A DNA stretch of 50,457 bases from UMGS1370 sp046957575 (GTDB lineage Bacteria > Bacillota > Clostridia > Lachnospirales > Lachnospiraceae): contig JBKUOG010000024.1 in NCBI GenBank assembly GCA_046957575.1, positions 1-50,457 of the forward strand, given 5' to 3'. Position numbers and translations under genes: made by a program. The first letter of the stretch is position 1. Every line of letters starts with the position of its first letter. The notes beneath the pieces were generated by a model. It was not told the origin of the DNA, did no database searches, and saw only the letters and a list, made by a program, of their open reading frames with translations. Positions 43,964 through 50,457 of the stretch are shown one piece after another.

Positions 43964-45454
43964 GTGGCAGGAGAGAATCAGGTAAAACCCCAGGAAGATT
44001 TAAACCATGTGCTTAAGGCACGTCGGGATAAGCTGGCGGAACTTCAGGCTTCAGGCAAAGATCCGTTCCAGATAACCAAATATGACCAGACTCATCACAG
44101 CGCAGAGATCAGGGGACATTACGAAGAACTGGAAGGCAAAGAAGTATCTATTGCCGGCCGTATGATGTTTAAGCGCGTTATGGGCAAGGCATCTTTTTGC
44201 AATATTCAGGACTTACAAGGCAGAATGCAGGTATATGTGGCCCGCGACAGCATTGGGGAAGACGCATATAAAGACTTTAAGAAACTGGACATCGGCGACA
44301 TTATCGGTATAAAGGGAACTGTATTTACGACAAAGACTGGAGAGATCTCTGTCCACGCAGCAGAAGTGATTCTTCTTTCTAAGAGTCTTCAGGTGCTTCC
44401 GGAGAAATTCCATGGTCTGACTGATACTGACATGCGCTACCGTCAAAGATATGTGGATTTAATTATGAACGAGGACGTAAAAGATACGTTTATGAAGCGT
44501 TCCAAGATTATTTCCACTATCCGTAAATACTTAGACAGCCAGGGATTTATGGAGGTAGAGACTCCAATGCTGGTGGCAAATGCCGGAGGTGCTGCTGCAA
44601 GACCGTTTGAGACCCACTTTAACGCATTGGATGAAGATGTAAAGCTGCGCATTTCTCTGGAACTTTACTTAAAGCGCCTGATTGTTGGAGGCCTGGAAAA
44701 AGTATACGAGATTGGCCGGGTATTCCGTAATGAAGGCGTGGATACCAGACACAATCCGGAGTTTACTCTGATGGAACTGTATCAGGCATATACCGATTAC
44801 CATGGCATGATGGATTTAACCGAAAACCTGTACCGCTATCTGGCGCAGGAGGTTTTAGGGACCACTACCATTACCTACAATGGCATTGAGATGGACTTAG
44901 GAAAGCCATTTGAGCGTATTACCATGGTAGAGGCAGTTAAGAAATATTCTGGTGTGGATTTCGATGAGATTCATACTTTAAAAGAAGCCAGGGCTGTGGC
45001 AAAAGAGCATCATGTAGAGTTTGAAGAACGCCATAAGAGAGGAGATATCTTAAATCTGTTCTTTGAAGAGTTTGCAGAAGAGCATTTAATCCAGCCTACC
45101 TTTGTTATGGATCATCCGATTGAGGTATCTCCTTTAACCAAGAAGAAACCTGAGAATCCAGCTCATGTAGAGCGTTTTGAGTTCTTTATGAATGGCTGGG
45201 AGTTAGCAAACGCATATTCTGAGTTAAACGATCCGATTGACCAGAGAGAGCGTTTTGCAGCCCAGGAAGAGATGTTTGCCGCTGGCGATGACGAGGCAAA
45301 CCATACAGACGAAGACTTCTTAAACGCACTGATGATCGGTATGCCTCCAACTGGCGGTATCGGCTTTGGTATCGACAGAATGGTAATGCTGCTTACCGAT
45401 TCCCAGGCAATCCGGGATGTGCTGCTGTTCCCGACGATGCGAACAGTCGATTAA
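43964..45454 (+). CDS. lysS: Lysine--tRNA ligase, class II
   Basis: Charges tRNA-Lys. In 496 residues the N-terminal OB-fold anticodon domain (VSIAGRMMFKRVMGKASFCNIQD) precedes the class II core: motif 1 around YLDSQGFMEVETPML, motif 2 IGRVFRNEGVDTRHNPEFT, motif 3 GGIGFGIDRMVMLLTD, ending PTMRTVD. I chose the GTG at 43964, eight bases after AGAGGAG; the GTG at 43955 overlaps that site. Foreign DNA begins right after its stop, and the expected native terminator is missing. Confidence 0.95.
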   Translation: MAGENQVKPQEDLNHVLKARRDKLAELQASGKDPFQITKYDQTHHSAEIRGHYEELEGKEVSIAGRMMFKRVMGKASFCNIQDLQGRMQVYVARDSIGEDAYKDFKKLDIGDIIGIKGTVFTTKTGEISVHAAEVILLSKSLQVLPEKFHGLTDTDMRYRQRYVDLIMNEDVKDTFMKRSKIISTIRKYLDSQGFMEVETPMLVANAGGAAARPFETHFNALDEDVKLRISLELYLKRLIVGGLEKVYEIGRVFRNEGVDTRHNPEFTLMELYQAYTDYHGMMDLTENLYRYLAQEVLGTTTITYNGIEMDLGKPFERITMVEAVKKYSGVDFDEIHTLKEARAVAKEHHVEFEERHKRGDILNLFFEEFAEEHLIQPTFVMDHPIEVSPLTKKKPENPAHVERFEFFMNGWELANAYSELNDPIDQRERFAAQEEMFAAGDDEANHTDEDFLNALMIGMPPTGGIGFGIDRMVMLLTDSQAIRDVLLFPTMRTVD

Positions 45455-45499
45455 AAAGTCCAGTAAAATCAAGGGTTTGCGGTATTTGAAGTTGCGAAC

Positions 45500-45527
45500 T
45501 ACAACAAATTTACAACAATTTTACAAC
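45500..45527 (+). repeat. Three TACAAC direct repeats at 11-base spacing
   Basis: TACAAC at 45500, 45511 and 45522, one helical turn apart, about 45 bases after lysS. This could be arm-type integrase sites at the element end, or a replication iteron. Confidence 0.55.
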
Positions 45528-45596
45528 GCATAACGAAGAATAATAAGCGTTAATGAATAGTTGTACTCATAAATCCAATTCAATATTTTGTACGAT

Positions 45597-45640
45597 AAGG
45601 ACATTTTTCTAAAAGAAATTTTAGGGAAGTGTCCTTTTTT
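45597..45640 (+). terminator. Hairpin terminator near the element boundary
   Basis: AAGGACA (45597-45603) pairs with TGTCC+TT (from 45630), with an inner CTAAAA/TTTTAG stem, then six T. It may insulate the element genes from lysS read-through. Confidence 0.65.
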
Positions 45641-45682
45641 GTTATGGTCAGCAAAGCAAAATAAGAAATGGAGGAAAAAAGA

Positions 45683-46144
45683 ATGAGCAGTACAGCGTTA
45701 GGAGCAGAGAAAGCGATTATTTTTATCAGCGAAGCACATGAGAAGTTCTACTATGAGAAATTGAAAGAGGTCAGGTATCAGGACGTGTACCACAAGGCGC
45801 TTGTCTATTGTCTTGGTATCAGCAATGACACAAGAAGGAACATTAAAAGCATTTATGATTTTAAGACAGGCTGTGTAAAAACAGAATGCCTGCATGAAGG
45901 CTGGCAGACCAGCGGAAGCGTAAAGGTGGTCAGAATGGCGTTCAACCTATACTGCAATGGTACGCCAAGCGTTCTTGATTACGATGATGCGGAGAAACAG
46001 GTGGACGAGTGCAGGAATTACACAGTGGAGGAACTGTTCTGCTGTGCCTACGCACCTTATTTTTGGCAGGCGGTACAGATACGGTATCCGGAGTACGCAA
46101 CGTATAACCACAATCTGTATGCCATGTTTGGAGGACAGGATTGA
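45683..46144 (+). CDS. DUF6075-like protein (mobile element)
   Basis: 153 residues, soluble. The sequence IIFISEAHEKFYYEKLKEVRYQDVYHKALVYCLGISNDTRRN matches my memory of the DUF6075 family carried by clostridial conjugative elements; the function is unknown. I chose the ATG at 45683 with GGAGG eight bases upstream; an ATG at 45668 overlaps that site. Its TGA overlaps the ATG of the next gene by one base. Confidence 0.78.
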   Translation: MSSTALGAEKAIIFISEAHEKFYYEKLKEVRYQDVYHKALVYCLGISNDTRRNIKSIYDFKTGCVKTECLHEGWQTSGSVKVVRMAFNLYCNGTPSVLDYDDAEKQVDECRNYTVEELFCCAYAPYFWQAVQIRYPEYATYNHNLYAMFGGQD

Positions 46145-46320
46145 TGTTAAAAGTCAGGCTTATGGGAACAAAGAACGATATTAAGTGGTTCGGGAAGATT
46201 TTACAGAGAAATTCCAAAATCGAAGTGACGGAGTTTTCTGATTTGTTCCCGAACAAAGGGACAAAGAAATATTACAGGGCTTATGTGGAAGTCAAAAAAA
46301 GCAACATAAAAGAATCATAG
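46144..46320 (+). CDS. Small DUF3970-like protein (58 residues)
   Basis: The frame starts MLKVRLMGTKNDIKWFGKIL and ends VKKSNIKES. It is a basic, compact alpha-beta protein with no membrane segment, matching my memory of the DUF3970 family found with ParA/ParB in conjugative elements. It is coupled to the preceding gene by a TGATG overlap. The function is unknown. Confidence 0.75.
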   Translation: MLKVRLMGTKNDIKWFGKILQRNSKIEVTEFSDLFPNKGTKKYYRAYVEVKKSNIKES

Positions 46321-46343
46321 CAGAAGCAAAGGAGAGTTTAATC

Positions 46344-47129
46344 ATGTGTAAAATAATCGCTATCGCAAACCAGAAAGGCGGAGTGGGAAAGACCACCACA
46401 ACAAGCAATTTAGGAATCGGACTGGCAAAACAGGGTAAAAAAGTCCTGCTGATAGACGCAGACGCACAGGGCAGTTTGACAGCGAGTTTAGGATATACAG
46501 AACCGGATACTTTGGAAGTCACGCTTGCAACCATTATGGGGGATTTAATCAATGACGAGGAAGTAGAGCCGACGGAGGGTATCCTGCACCATGAGGAAGG
46601 GATAGACCTTATGCCGGGGAATATCGAATTATCCGGTCTGGAGGTTTCCCTTGTGAATGTCATGAGCCGGGAAACAATACTGAGGTCATACATGGAGATA
46701 GTCAGGGAGAGTTACGATTATATCCTGATAGACTGTATGCCTTCACTCGGCATGATTACCATAAATGCCCTTGCCTGTGCCGACAGCATACTGATACCCG
46801 TACAGGCGGCATACCTGCCCGTCAAAGGCTTGCAGCAGCTCATTAAGACAGTTGGCAAGGTAAAGCGGCAGATTAACCCGAAGCTGGAGATTGAGGGCAT
46901 TTTACTGACAATGGTGGACAGCCGGACGAACTATGCAAAGGACATCAGTGCCATGCTAAAGGAAGCCTATGGGGGCAGTGTAAGGATATTTACGAACAGT
47001 ATCCCCATTTCGGTAAGGGCGGCGGAGATTTCTGCGGAAGGCATCAGCATTTACAGGCATGATCCAAAAGGGAAAGTGGCATCAGCCTACTATTCCCTGA
47101 CAGAGGAGGTGCTTGCAGATGGGAAGTAA
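46344..47129 (+). CDS. ParA family partition ATPase
   Basis: A 261-residue Soj/ParA-type ATPase that, with ParB, would segregate the element's circular form. The deviant Walker A KGGVGKTTTTSN (from residue 11), LLIDADAQGSLTASLG, and the Walker B-like DYILIDCMPSLGMITINAL are clear. The ribosome site is AAAGGAGAG. parB follows with an 11-base overlap. Confidence 0.92.
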   Translation: MCKIIAIANQKGGVGKTTTTSNLGIGLAKQGKKVLLIDADAQGSLTASLGYTEPDTLEVTLATIMGDLINDEEVEPTEGILHHEEGIDLMPGNIELSGLEVSLVNVMSRETILRSYMEIVRESYDYILIDCMPSLGMITINALACADSILIPVQAAYLPVKGLQQLIKTVGKVKRQINPKLEIEGILLTMVDSRTNYAKDISAMLKEAYGGSVRIFTNSIPISVRAAEISAEGISIYRHDPKGKVASAYYSLTEEVLADGK

Positions 47130-48015
47130 TACAAAAGCAGGAAGCGCATCAAAAGTTAAGATAGAGAAATTTGAGGATTTATTCGGCGGTTCTGCGGGGC
47201 AGGGAAGCTCTGCAGAACAGATTATCAATGCGCCGCTTGCAGACCTTTATACATTCAAAGACCACCCTTTCCGGGTGGTGGACGATGAGAAGATGGAGGA
47301 AACAACGGAGAGTATCCGCCAGTATGGTGTGCTGGTTCCGGGCATTGCAAGACCGAGGGCGGGCGGCGGCTATGAAATCATAGCCGGACACCGCAGAAAA
47401 CGGGGTTCAGAGCTTGCCGGAAAAACACAGATGCCAGTGATTGTCCGCAATTATACCGATGATGAAGCGACAATTATCATGGTGGACTCCAACATTCAGA
47501 GGGAGGACATTTTACCAAGCGAAAAGGCGAGAGCCTACAAAATGAAGTATGAAGCGATGAAGCATCAGGGGAAAAAGTCAGGGAAGAACACCCTTGATGA
47601 AGTGGGGGAAGCTGCCGGGGAAAATGCGAAAAAGGTTCAGCGGTATATATGGCTGTCAAGGCTTTCCGATGAGCTTCTTGAAATGGTGGACACTAAAAAA
47701 TTAGGTTTTTCACAGGGCGTAGATATATCCTTTCTGACGGAGGAAGCACAGCAGTGGGTACAAGCTGTCATTGGGGAACAGGGATGCAATGTCAGCATGG
47801 TGCAGTCCGGAAAACTTAAAGAATATGGCAAAAGCGGCGAGCTGACATTGGCAATGGTTAAGCTGATTTTGTCAGAAGAAAAGCCGAAGGAAAGAAAAAT
47901 CACTATAAAATCAGACAAGATTGGCGAATACTTTTCAGACAGCTATTCCAATGAGGAGATTGAAAACATTATTATTTCGCTTCTTGATAAATGGAAAGAG
48001 GAAGGGGCTGTTTGA
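47119..48015 (+). CDS. ParB/RepB/Spo0J family partition protein
   Basis: 298 residues with the CTPase/ParB box motifs: DHPFRVVDDEKMEETTESIRQYGVLVPGIARP, then EIIAGHRRKRGSELAG, then MVDSNIQREDILPSEKARAYKMKYEAMKHQG, followed by a helix-turn-helix (ENAKKVQRYIWLSRL). I chose the ATG at 47119, eight bases after GAGGAGGT; an upstream TTG is less likely. The parS site was not identified. Confidence 0.9.
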   Translation: MGSNTKAGSASKVKIEKFEDLFGGSAGQGSSAEQIINAPLADLYTFKDHPFRVVDDEKMEETTESIRQYGVLVPGIARPRAGGGYEIIAGHRRKRGSELAGKTQMPVIVRNYTDDEATIIMVDSNIQREDILPSEKARAYKMKYEAMKHQGKKSGKNTLDEVGEAAGENAKKVQRYIWLSRLSDELLEMVDTKKLGFSQGVDISFLTEEAQQWVQAVIGEQGCNVSMVQSGKLKEYGKSGELTLAMVKLILSEEKPKERKITIKSDKIGEYFSDSYSNEEIENIIISLLDKWKEEGAV

Positions 48016-48017
48016 TA

Positions 48018-49202
48018 ATGGGATACTTAACAAGCGGAAACATAATTGTTGACGCAATGGGTTCCATAAATATTACCGGAAACATTATTCCTGCTGTCTG
48101 GTACAGGACAATCACAAAGGAGAATGGGAAACCATATCTCCTTGCGATTGTTATTCTGGCAGATATTGTTTACTGGTATCGCCCTTCTGAGGTGCGGGAT
48201 CAGGGAACCGGACATATCCTCGGCTGGAAAAAGAAATTTTCTGAGGATATTCTAAGGCAGAGCTATCAGTATTATGCGGATTTATTTGGAGAATCTAAGA
48301 AAACAATTAAAACCGCAATGGATAAATTGGAAAAATTACAGGTAATCAGGAGGGAGTTCCGGACAGTCAGTTATGGAGATGGGCTTGTCTGTAATAATGT
48401 GATGTATGTGGAACTGAAACCGGATATGCTATACCAACTGACATTTCCAGAGGAAATCCCTGCAATGGACGGATTGGACGATTCAGGTGCAGGTGCGTCT
48501 GATGATAAAACGGGAGGGAGACTCCCTACAAAATCGGATGCCCCTATGGAAATTTTGGGAGGGAGGGGTATCCGGAACGGGACACAGGTATCGACAAACT
48601 TGGATACAGGTCATGACGAAATGGGAAATACCCTCCTGCCGAAAACAGATACAGGTCTGCACCAAAACGGGGGGACAAATACAAATACTTCTGCAAATAT
48701 TTCTGGCGGAGAATCCTATCCAATCAATCAATCTGCCCAGGAGATAAAAGAAAAACAGGGCAAGCCGGATAATGATATGATTGATGTGATGGATGACGCC
48801 AATGCCTACATGGAAATCATCAAAGAAAATATTGAGTATGAACATCACATGAAATATGGAGAGTGGAGTGACAGGGGATTGTATGAGGAACTTTATGAGG
48901 TAATCTGTGAGATTGTGTGCGTGAAGCGTAAAACGGTAAAGGTCAATGGGGAAGATTATCCTTATGAGCTTGTGAAGTCAAAATTTCTGAAGCTGAACAG
49001 CTCCCATTTGGAGTATGTGATCGGCTGCATGAAGGAAACCACAACAAAGATAGCCAACATCAGGGCGTACATGGTGACTGCCCTTTACAATGCGCCGAAT
49101 ACCATGAACCATTATTACCAGCAGTTGGTACAGCATGATATGTATGGCGGAGGGTGGCAGGAAAAGGGATTATTTAATCCCAAACCGGAAGGAGATGAAT
49201 AA
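48018..49202 (+). CDS. DUF6017 domain / replication-initiator-like protein
   Basis: 394 residues. The N-terminal part (MGYLTSGNIIVDAMGSINITGNIIP... to about residue 140) looks like a replication-initiator-type winged helix (YYADLFGESKKTIKTAMDKLEKLQVIRREFR). A polar, low-complexity linker (about 140-250) leads to a C-terminal DUF6017-like domain (RGLYEELYEVICEIVCVKR ... NIRAYMVTALYNAPNTM). In similar elements this gene follows parA-parB and is thought to act in element replication; that is inference. The ATG at 48018 lies just after the parB stop. Confidence 0.78.
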   Translation: MGYLTSGNIIVDAMGSINITGNIIPAVWYRTITKENGKPYLLAIVILADIVYWYRPSEVRDQGTGHILGWKKKFSEDILRQSYQYYADLFGESKKTIKTAMDKLEKLQVIRREFRTVSYGDGLVCNNVMYVELKPDMLYQLTFPEEIPAMDGLDDSGAGASDDKTGGRLPTKSDAPMEILGGRGIRNGTQVSTNLDTGHDEMGNTLLPKTDTGLHQNGGTNTNTSANISGGESYPINQSAQEIKEKQGKPDNDMIDVMDDANAYMEIIKENIEYEHHMKYGEWSDRGLYEELYEVICEIVCVKRKTVKVNGEDYPYELVKSKFLKLNSSHLEYVIGCMKETTTKIANIRAYMVTALYNAPNTMNHYYQQLVQHDMYGGGWQEKGLFNPKPEGDE

Positions 49203-49856
49203 ATGGAGTCAATGCGTGATGTTGACCGGGTAATGGAACGGGAGGCTGCAAAGGGAAGCTGCCCATTAAGGTTTGTGAAAATAGATTTCAGCGATTCCCC
49301 TTATCAGGAGATTGCATCAAGGGAAAAGCTGTTAGAGGTACTGTCCTACCTGTTGCGGACAGGCGATTATGGCAGGTTTGCCGGGAAAGGGACGGGGAAT
49401 AATGTTTACATGGATATGAAAGGCAAAAAAGCAGCTTTCAAGCGTACCCGTTCTTTTATTGACCGGAATAACATATTTTCCGCAATCCGCAGGTATGGGA
49501 AGAAAATAAAGCCGGATTTTGACGGGCATACTTATCTGGAAACAGTGCAGTGCTGCTTTGAACTGCCGGAAGGGGAACAGGAAAAGTACCAGGTAACGTA
49601 TGACGGGCAGGAGACATTCGCTTTCCCTATGTCAGATAAATATATTCTCGGACTTTACACGCACTGTATCTCGGCAAGGAGGGCAGTATCGGCGGATATG
49701 GATATTTCAGGCACAGGCTTTTCAGATAAAGAACGAGGCATTGCCAGTCTGGAGGGAGTGCGTGATGTGCTGTTCCAGTGCCTTTTGTTTGACACGATAA
49801 AATGTGGGGAAGCTATGTTATATGCTGACCTCTGCACGATTTACTGTTTAAAATGA
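49203..49856 (+). CDS. Hypothetical protein of the mobile element (217 residues)
   Basis: Starts directly after the preceding stop, with AAGGAGATG upstream. It is soluble, with a basic region around residues 70-105 (KGKKAAFKRTRSFIDRNNIFSAIRRYGKKIKPDFDGH) and a Cys-rich C-terminus (CLLFDTIKCGEAMLYADLCTIYC). I do not recognise a named family. Position suggests a co-transcribed accessory of the replication/partition module. Confidence 0.7.
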   Translation: MESMRDVDRVMEREAAKGSCPLRFVKIDFSDSPYQEIASREKLLEVLSYLLRTGDYGRFAGKGTGNNVYMDMKGKKAAFKRTRSFIDRNNIFSAIRRYGKKIKPDFDGHTYLETVQCCFELPEGEQEKYQVTYDGQETFAFPMSDKYILGLYTHCISARRAVSADMDISGTGFSDKERGIASLEGVRDVLFQCLLFDTIKCGEAMLYADLCTIYCLK

Positions 49857-49903
49857 AATAGGTAACTTTTGGACTTTTTGTCCAGAAGTGGGAAGGAGCA
49901 TAT

Positions 49904-50272
49904 ATGGCAGAAAAATATATTACGGAAGAACAGTGGGCAAGATGCCGGAAGGTTGCGGATGCGTTCGCAGAACTGTATGACCTGACTGATGTGGTGGTAG
50001 CGGATGCCGGACGGTTCGGGTTTGTCCGTCTGCAATGGTTCAGCGAGGGAGAAGGTTTTGATTCGGCAATGTTTTTTTCGGACAGTGGAGAACTGTTTGA
50101 GGAACTGTGGCGGATATGGTATGAACATGAAGTTTTAACACCTGTGTTGGGAACGCCGCTTGCGGAGCTTGACTATGACGAGATATTCCAGACGCTTTCC
50201 AAAGACAGGCAGGAGGAAATATCGGAGAAAAAGAAGTATTTCCTTGACCAATGCAAAGATGCTTTCGGTTAA
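49904..50272 (+). CDS. Hypothetical protein of the mobile element (122 residues)
   Basis: Acidic and soluble, rich in aromatic residues (EEQWARCRKVADAFAELYDLTDVVVADAGRFGFVRLQWF). A short hairpin TTTTGGAC...GTCCAGAA lies in the 48-base gap before it. The start follows GGAAGGAGC. No family recognised. Confidence 0.65.
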   Translation: MAEKYITEEQWARCRKVADAFAELYDLTDVVVADAGRFGFVRLQWFSEGEGFDSAMFFSDSGELFEELWRIWYEHEVLTPVLGTPLAELDYDEIFQTLSKDRQEEISEKKKYFLDQCKDAFG

Positions 50273-50358
50273 TCAGCAGATATGTTTCTCCCAAGTTGTG
50301 TTCTCGCTAAAAACAAGTTATAATGGTGCTGACAAATCGGGATTTGAGGAGGACAAAA

Positions 50359-50427
50359 ATGGAATATACAAAGGATGATTTAATTGAAGCAAAAAGGCAA
50401 ATTTTGGTAGTGTCAAGTAATCTATGA
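50359..50427 (+). pseudogene. Possible truncated small gene at element edge
   Basis: A strong GAGGAGG lies before ATG 50359, but the frame MEYTKDDLIEAKRQILVVSSNL stops after 22 residues. The first 15 residues look like the start of a small helical protein common in such elements; the rest reads like unrelated DNA. An insertion near 50402-50410 is suspected. The window ends 30 bases later. Confidence 0.4.
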
Positions 50428-50457
50428 AAAAAACTGAGTCAAAAAATAGGCTCAGAT

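Larger units (their letters stand above)
45455..50457. mobile_element. One end of an integrative conjugative-type element inserted at the lysS 3' end
   Basis: Right after lysS the content changes from core genes to DUF6075, DUF3970, ParA, ParB, DUF6017 and unknown proteins, a set I associate with the replication/partition end of clostridial integrative conjugative elements. Three evenly spaced TACAAC repeats mark the boundary. The element runs past the window edge; no integrase, relaxase or T4SS gene is seen here, so the class is inferred. Confidence 0.72.

Overview
The window looks like a chromosomal segment of a Gram-positive anaerobe of the class Clostridia, most likely family Lachnospiraceae. 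The clues are the gene order (rimP-nusA-rnpM-ylxQ-infB-rbfA-nrnA-truB-ribF; uvrC-hprK-murB-rapZ-whiA-HPr-dnaE-pfkA; dusB-greA-lysS), strong AGGAGG-type ribosome binding sites, class II GalT, and several small families (DUF1653, DUF1846, Gx transporter, NusG-II, a DUF6145-like protein) typical of that group. I cannot resolve the genus from sequence alone.

Layout. 1-15.6 kb is an accessory/metabolic stretch: the 3' part of a beta-glucuronidase-type GH2 enzyme, gpmI, a NusG-II protein convergent with gpmI, a Gx-type ECF substrate component, galT, a PTS IIC-like permease, a zinc-ribbon membrane protein, a cytoplasmic aryl-sulfate sulfotransferase, a marR-MATE operon, an ABC importer pair with no binding protein, and a second MATE exporter. 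15.7-24.2 kb is the classical translation/RNA operon (rimP to ribF). 24.3-30.9 kb holds a small unknown protein, ftsH, a nitroreductase, DUF1846, a DUF4015 lipoprotein and DUF1653. 31.0-41.9 kb runs uvrC, hprK, murB, rapZ, whiA, an HPr/Crh-like protein, dnaE, pfkA. 42.0-45.45 kb is a DUF6145-like gene, dusB, greA and lysS. From about 45.46 kb to the right edge the content changes to one end of an integrative conjugative-type element inserted directly behind lysS: DUF6075, DUF3970, ParA, ParB, a DUF6017 replication-type protein and unknown genes, ending in a short gene that appears to be cut off.

The most striking non-genic feature is a family of four ~151-bp miniature mobile elements (1505-1655, 4315-4464, 32892-33042, 40695-40845). 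Each has GTAAC...GTTAC terminal inverted repeats, two internal hairpins, and a 7-8 bp direct repeat of the AT-rich target. Two copies lie in each orientation. The ends fit the IS66-family pattern, so these look like IS66-type MITEs. One copy has replaced the last codons of the Gx transporter gene. No autonomous partner is visible here.

The second is the HPr-family protein beside hprK, rapZ and whiA. It has Glu at position 15 instead of the phosphorylatable His but keeps Ser46, so it should work as a Crh-like regulatory target of HprK rather than as a PTS phosphocarrier.

No stretch longer than 300 bases lacks a gene. The larger gaps (1504-1765, 28729-28978, 32872-33087, 40653-40917, 45455-45682) hold the MITEs, divergent promoters or the element boundary. 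No rRNA, tRNA or CRISPR array was seen.
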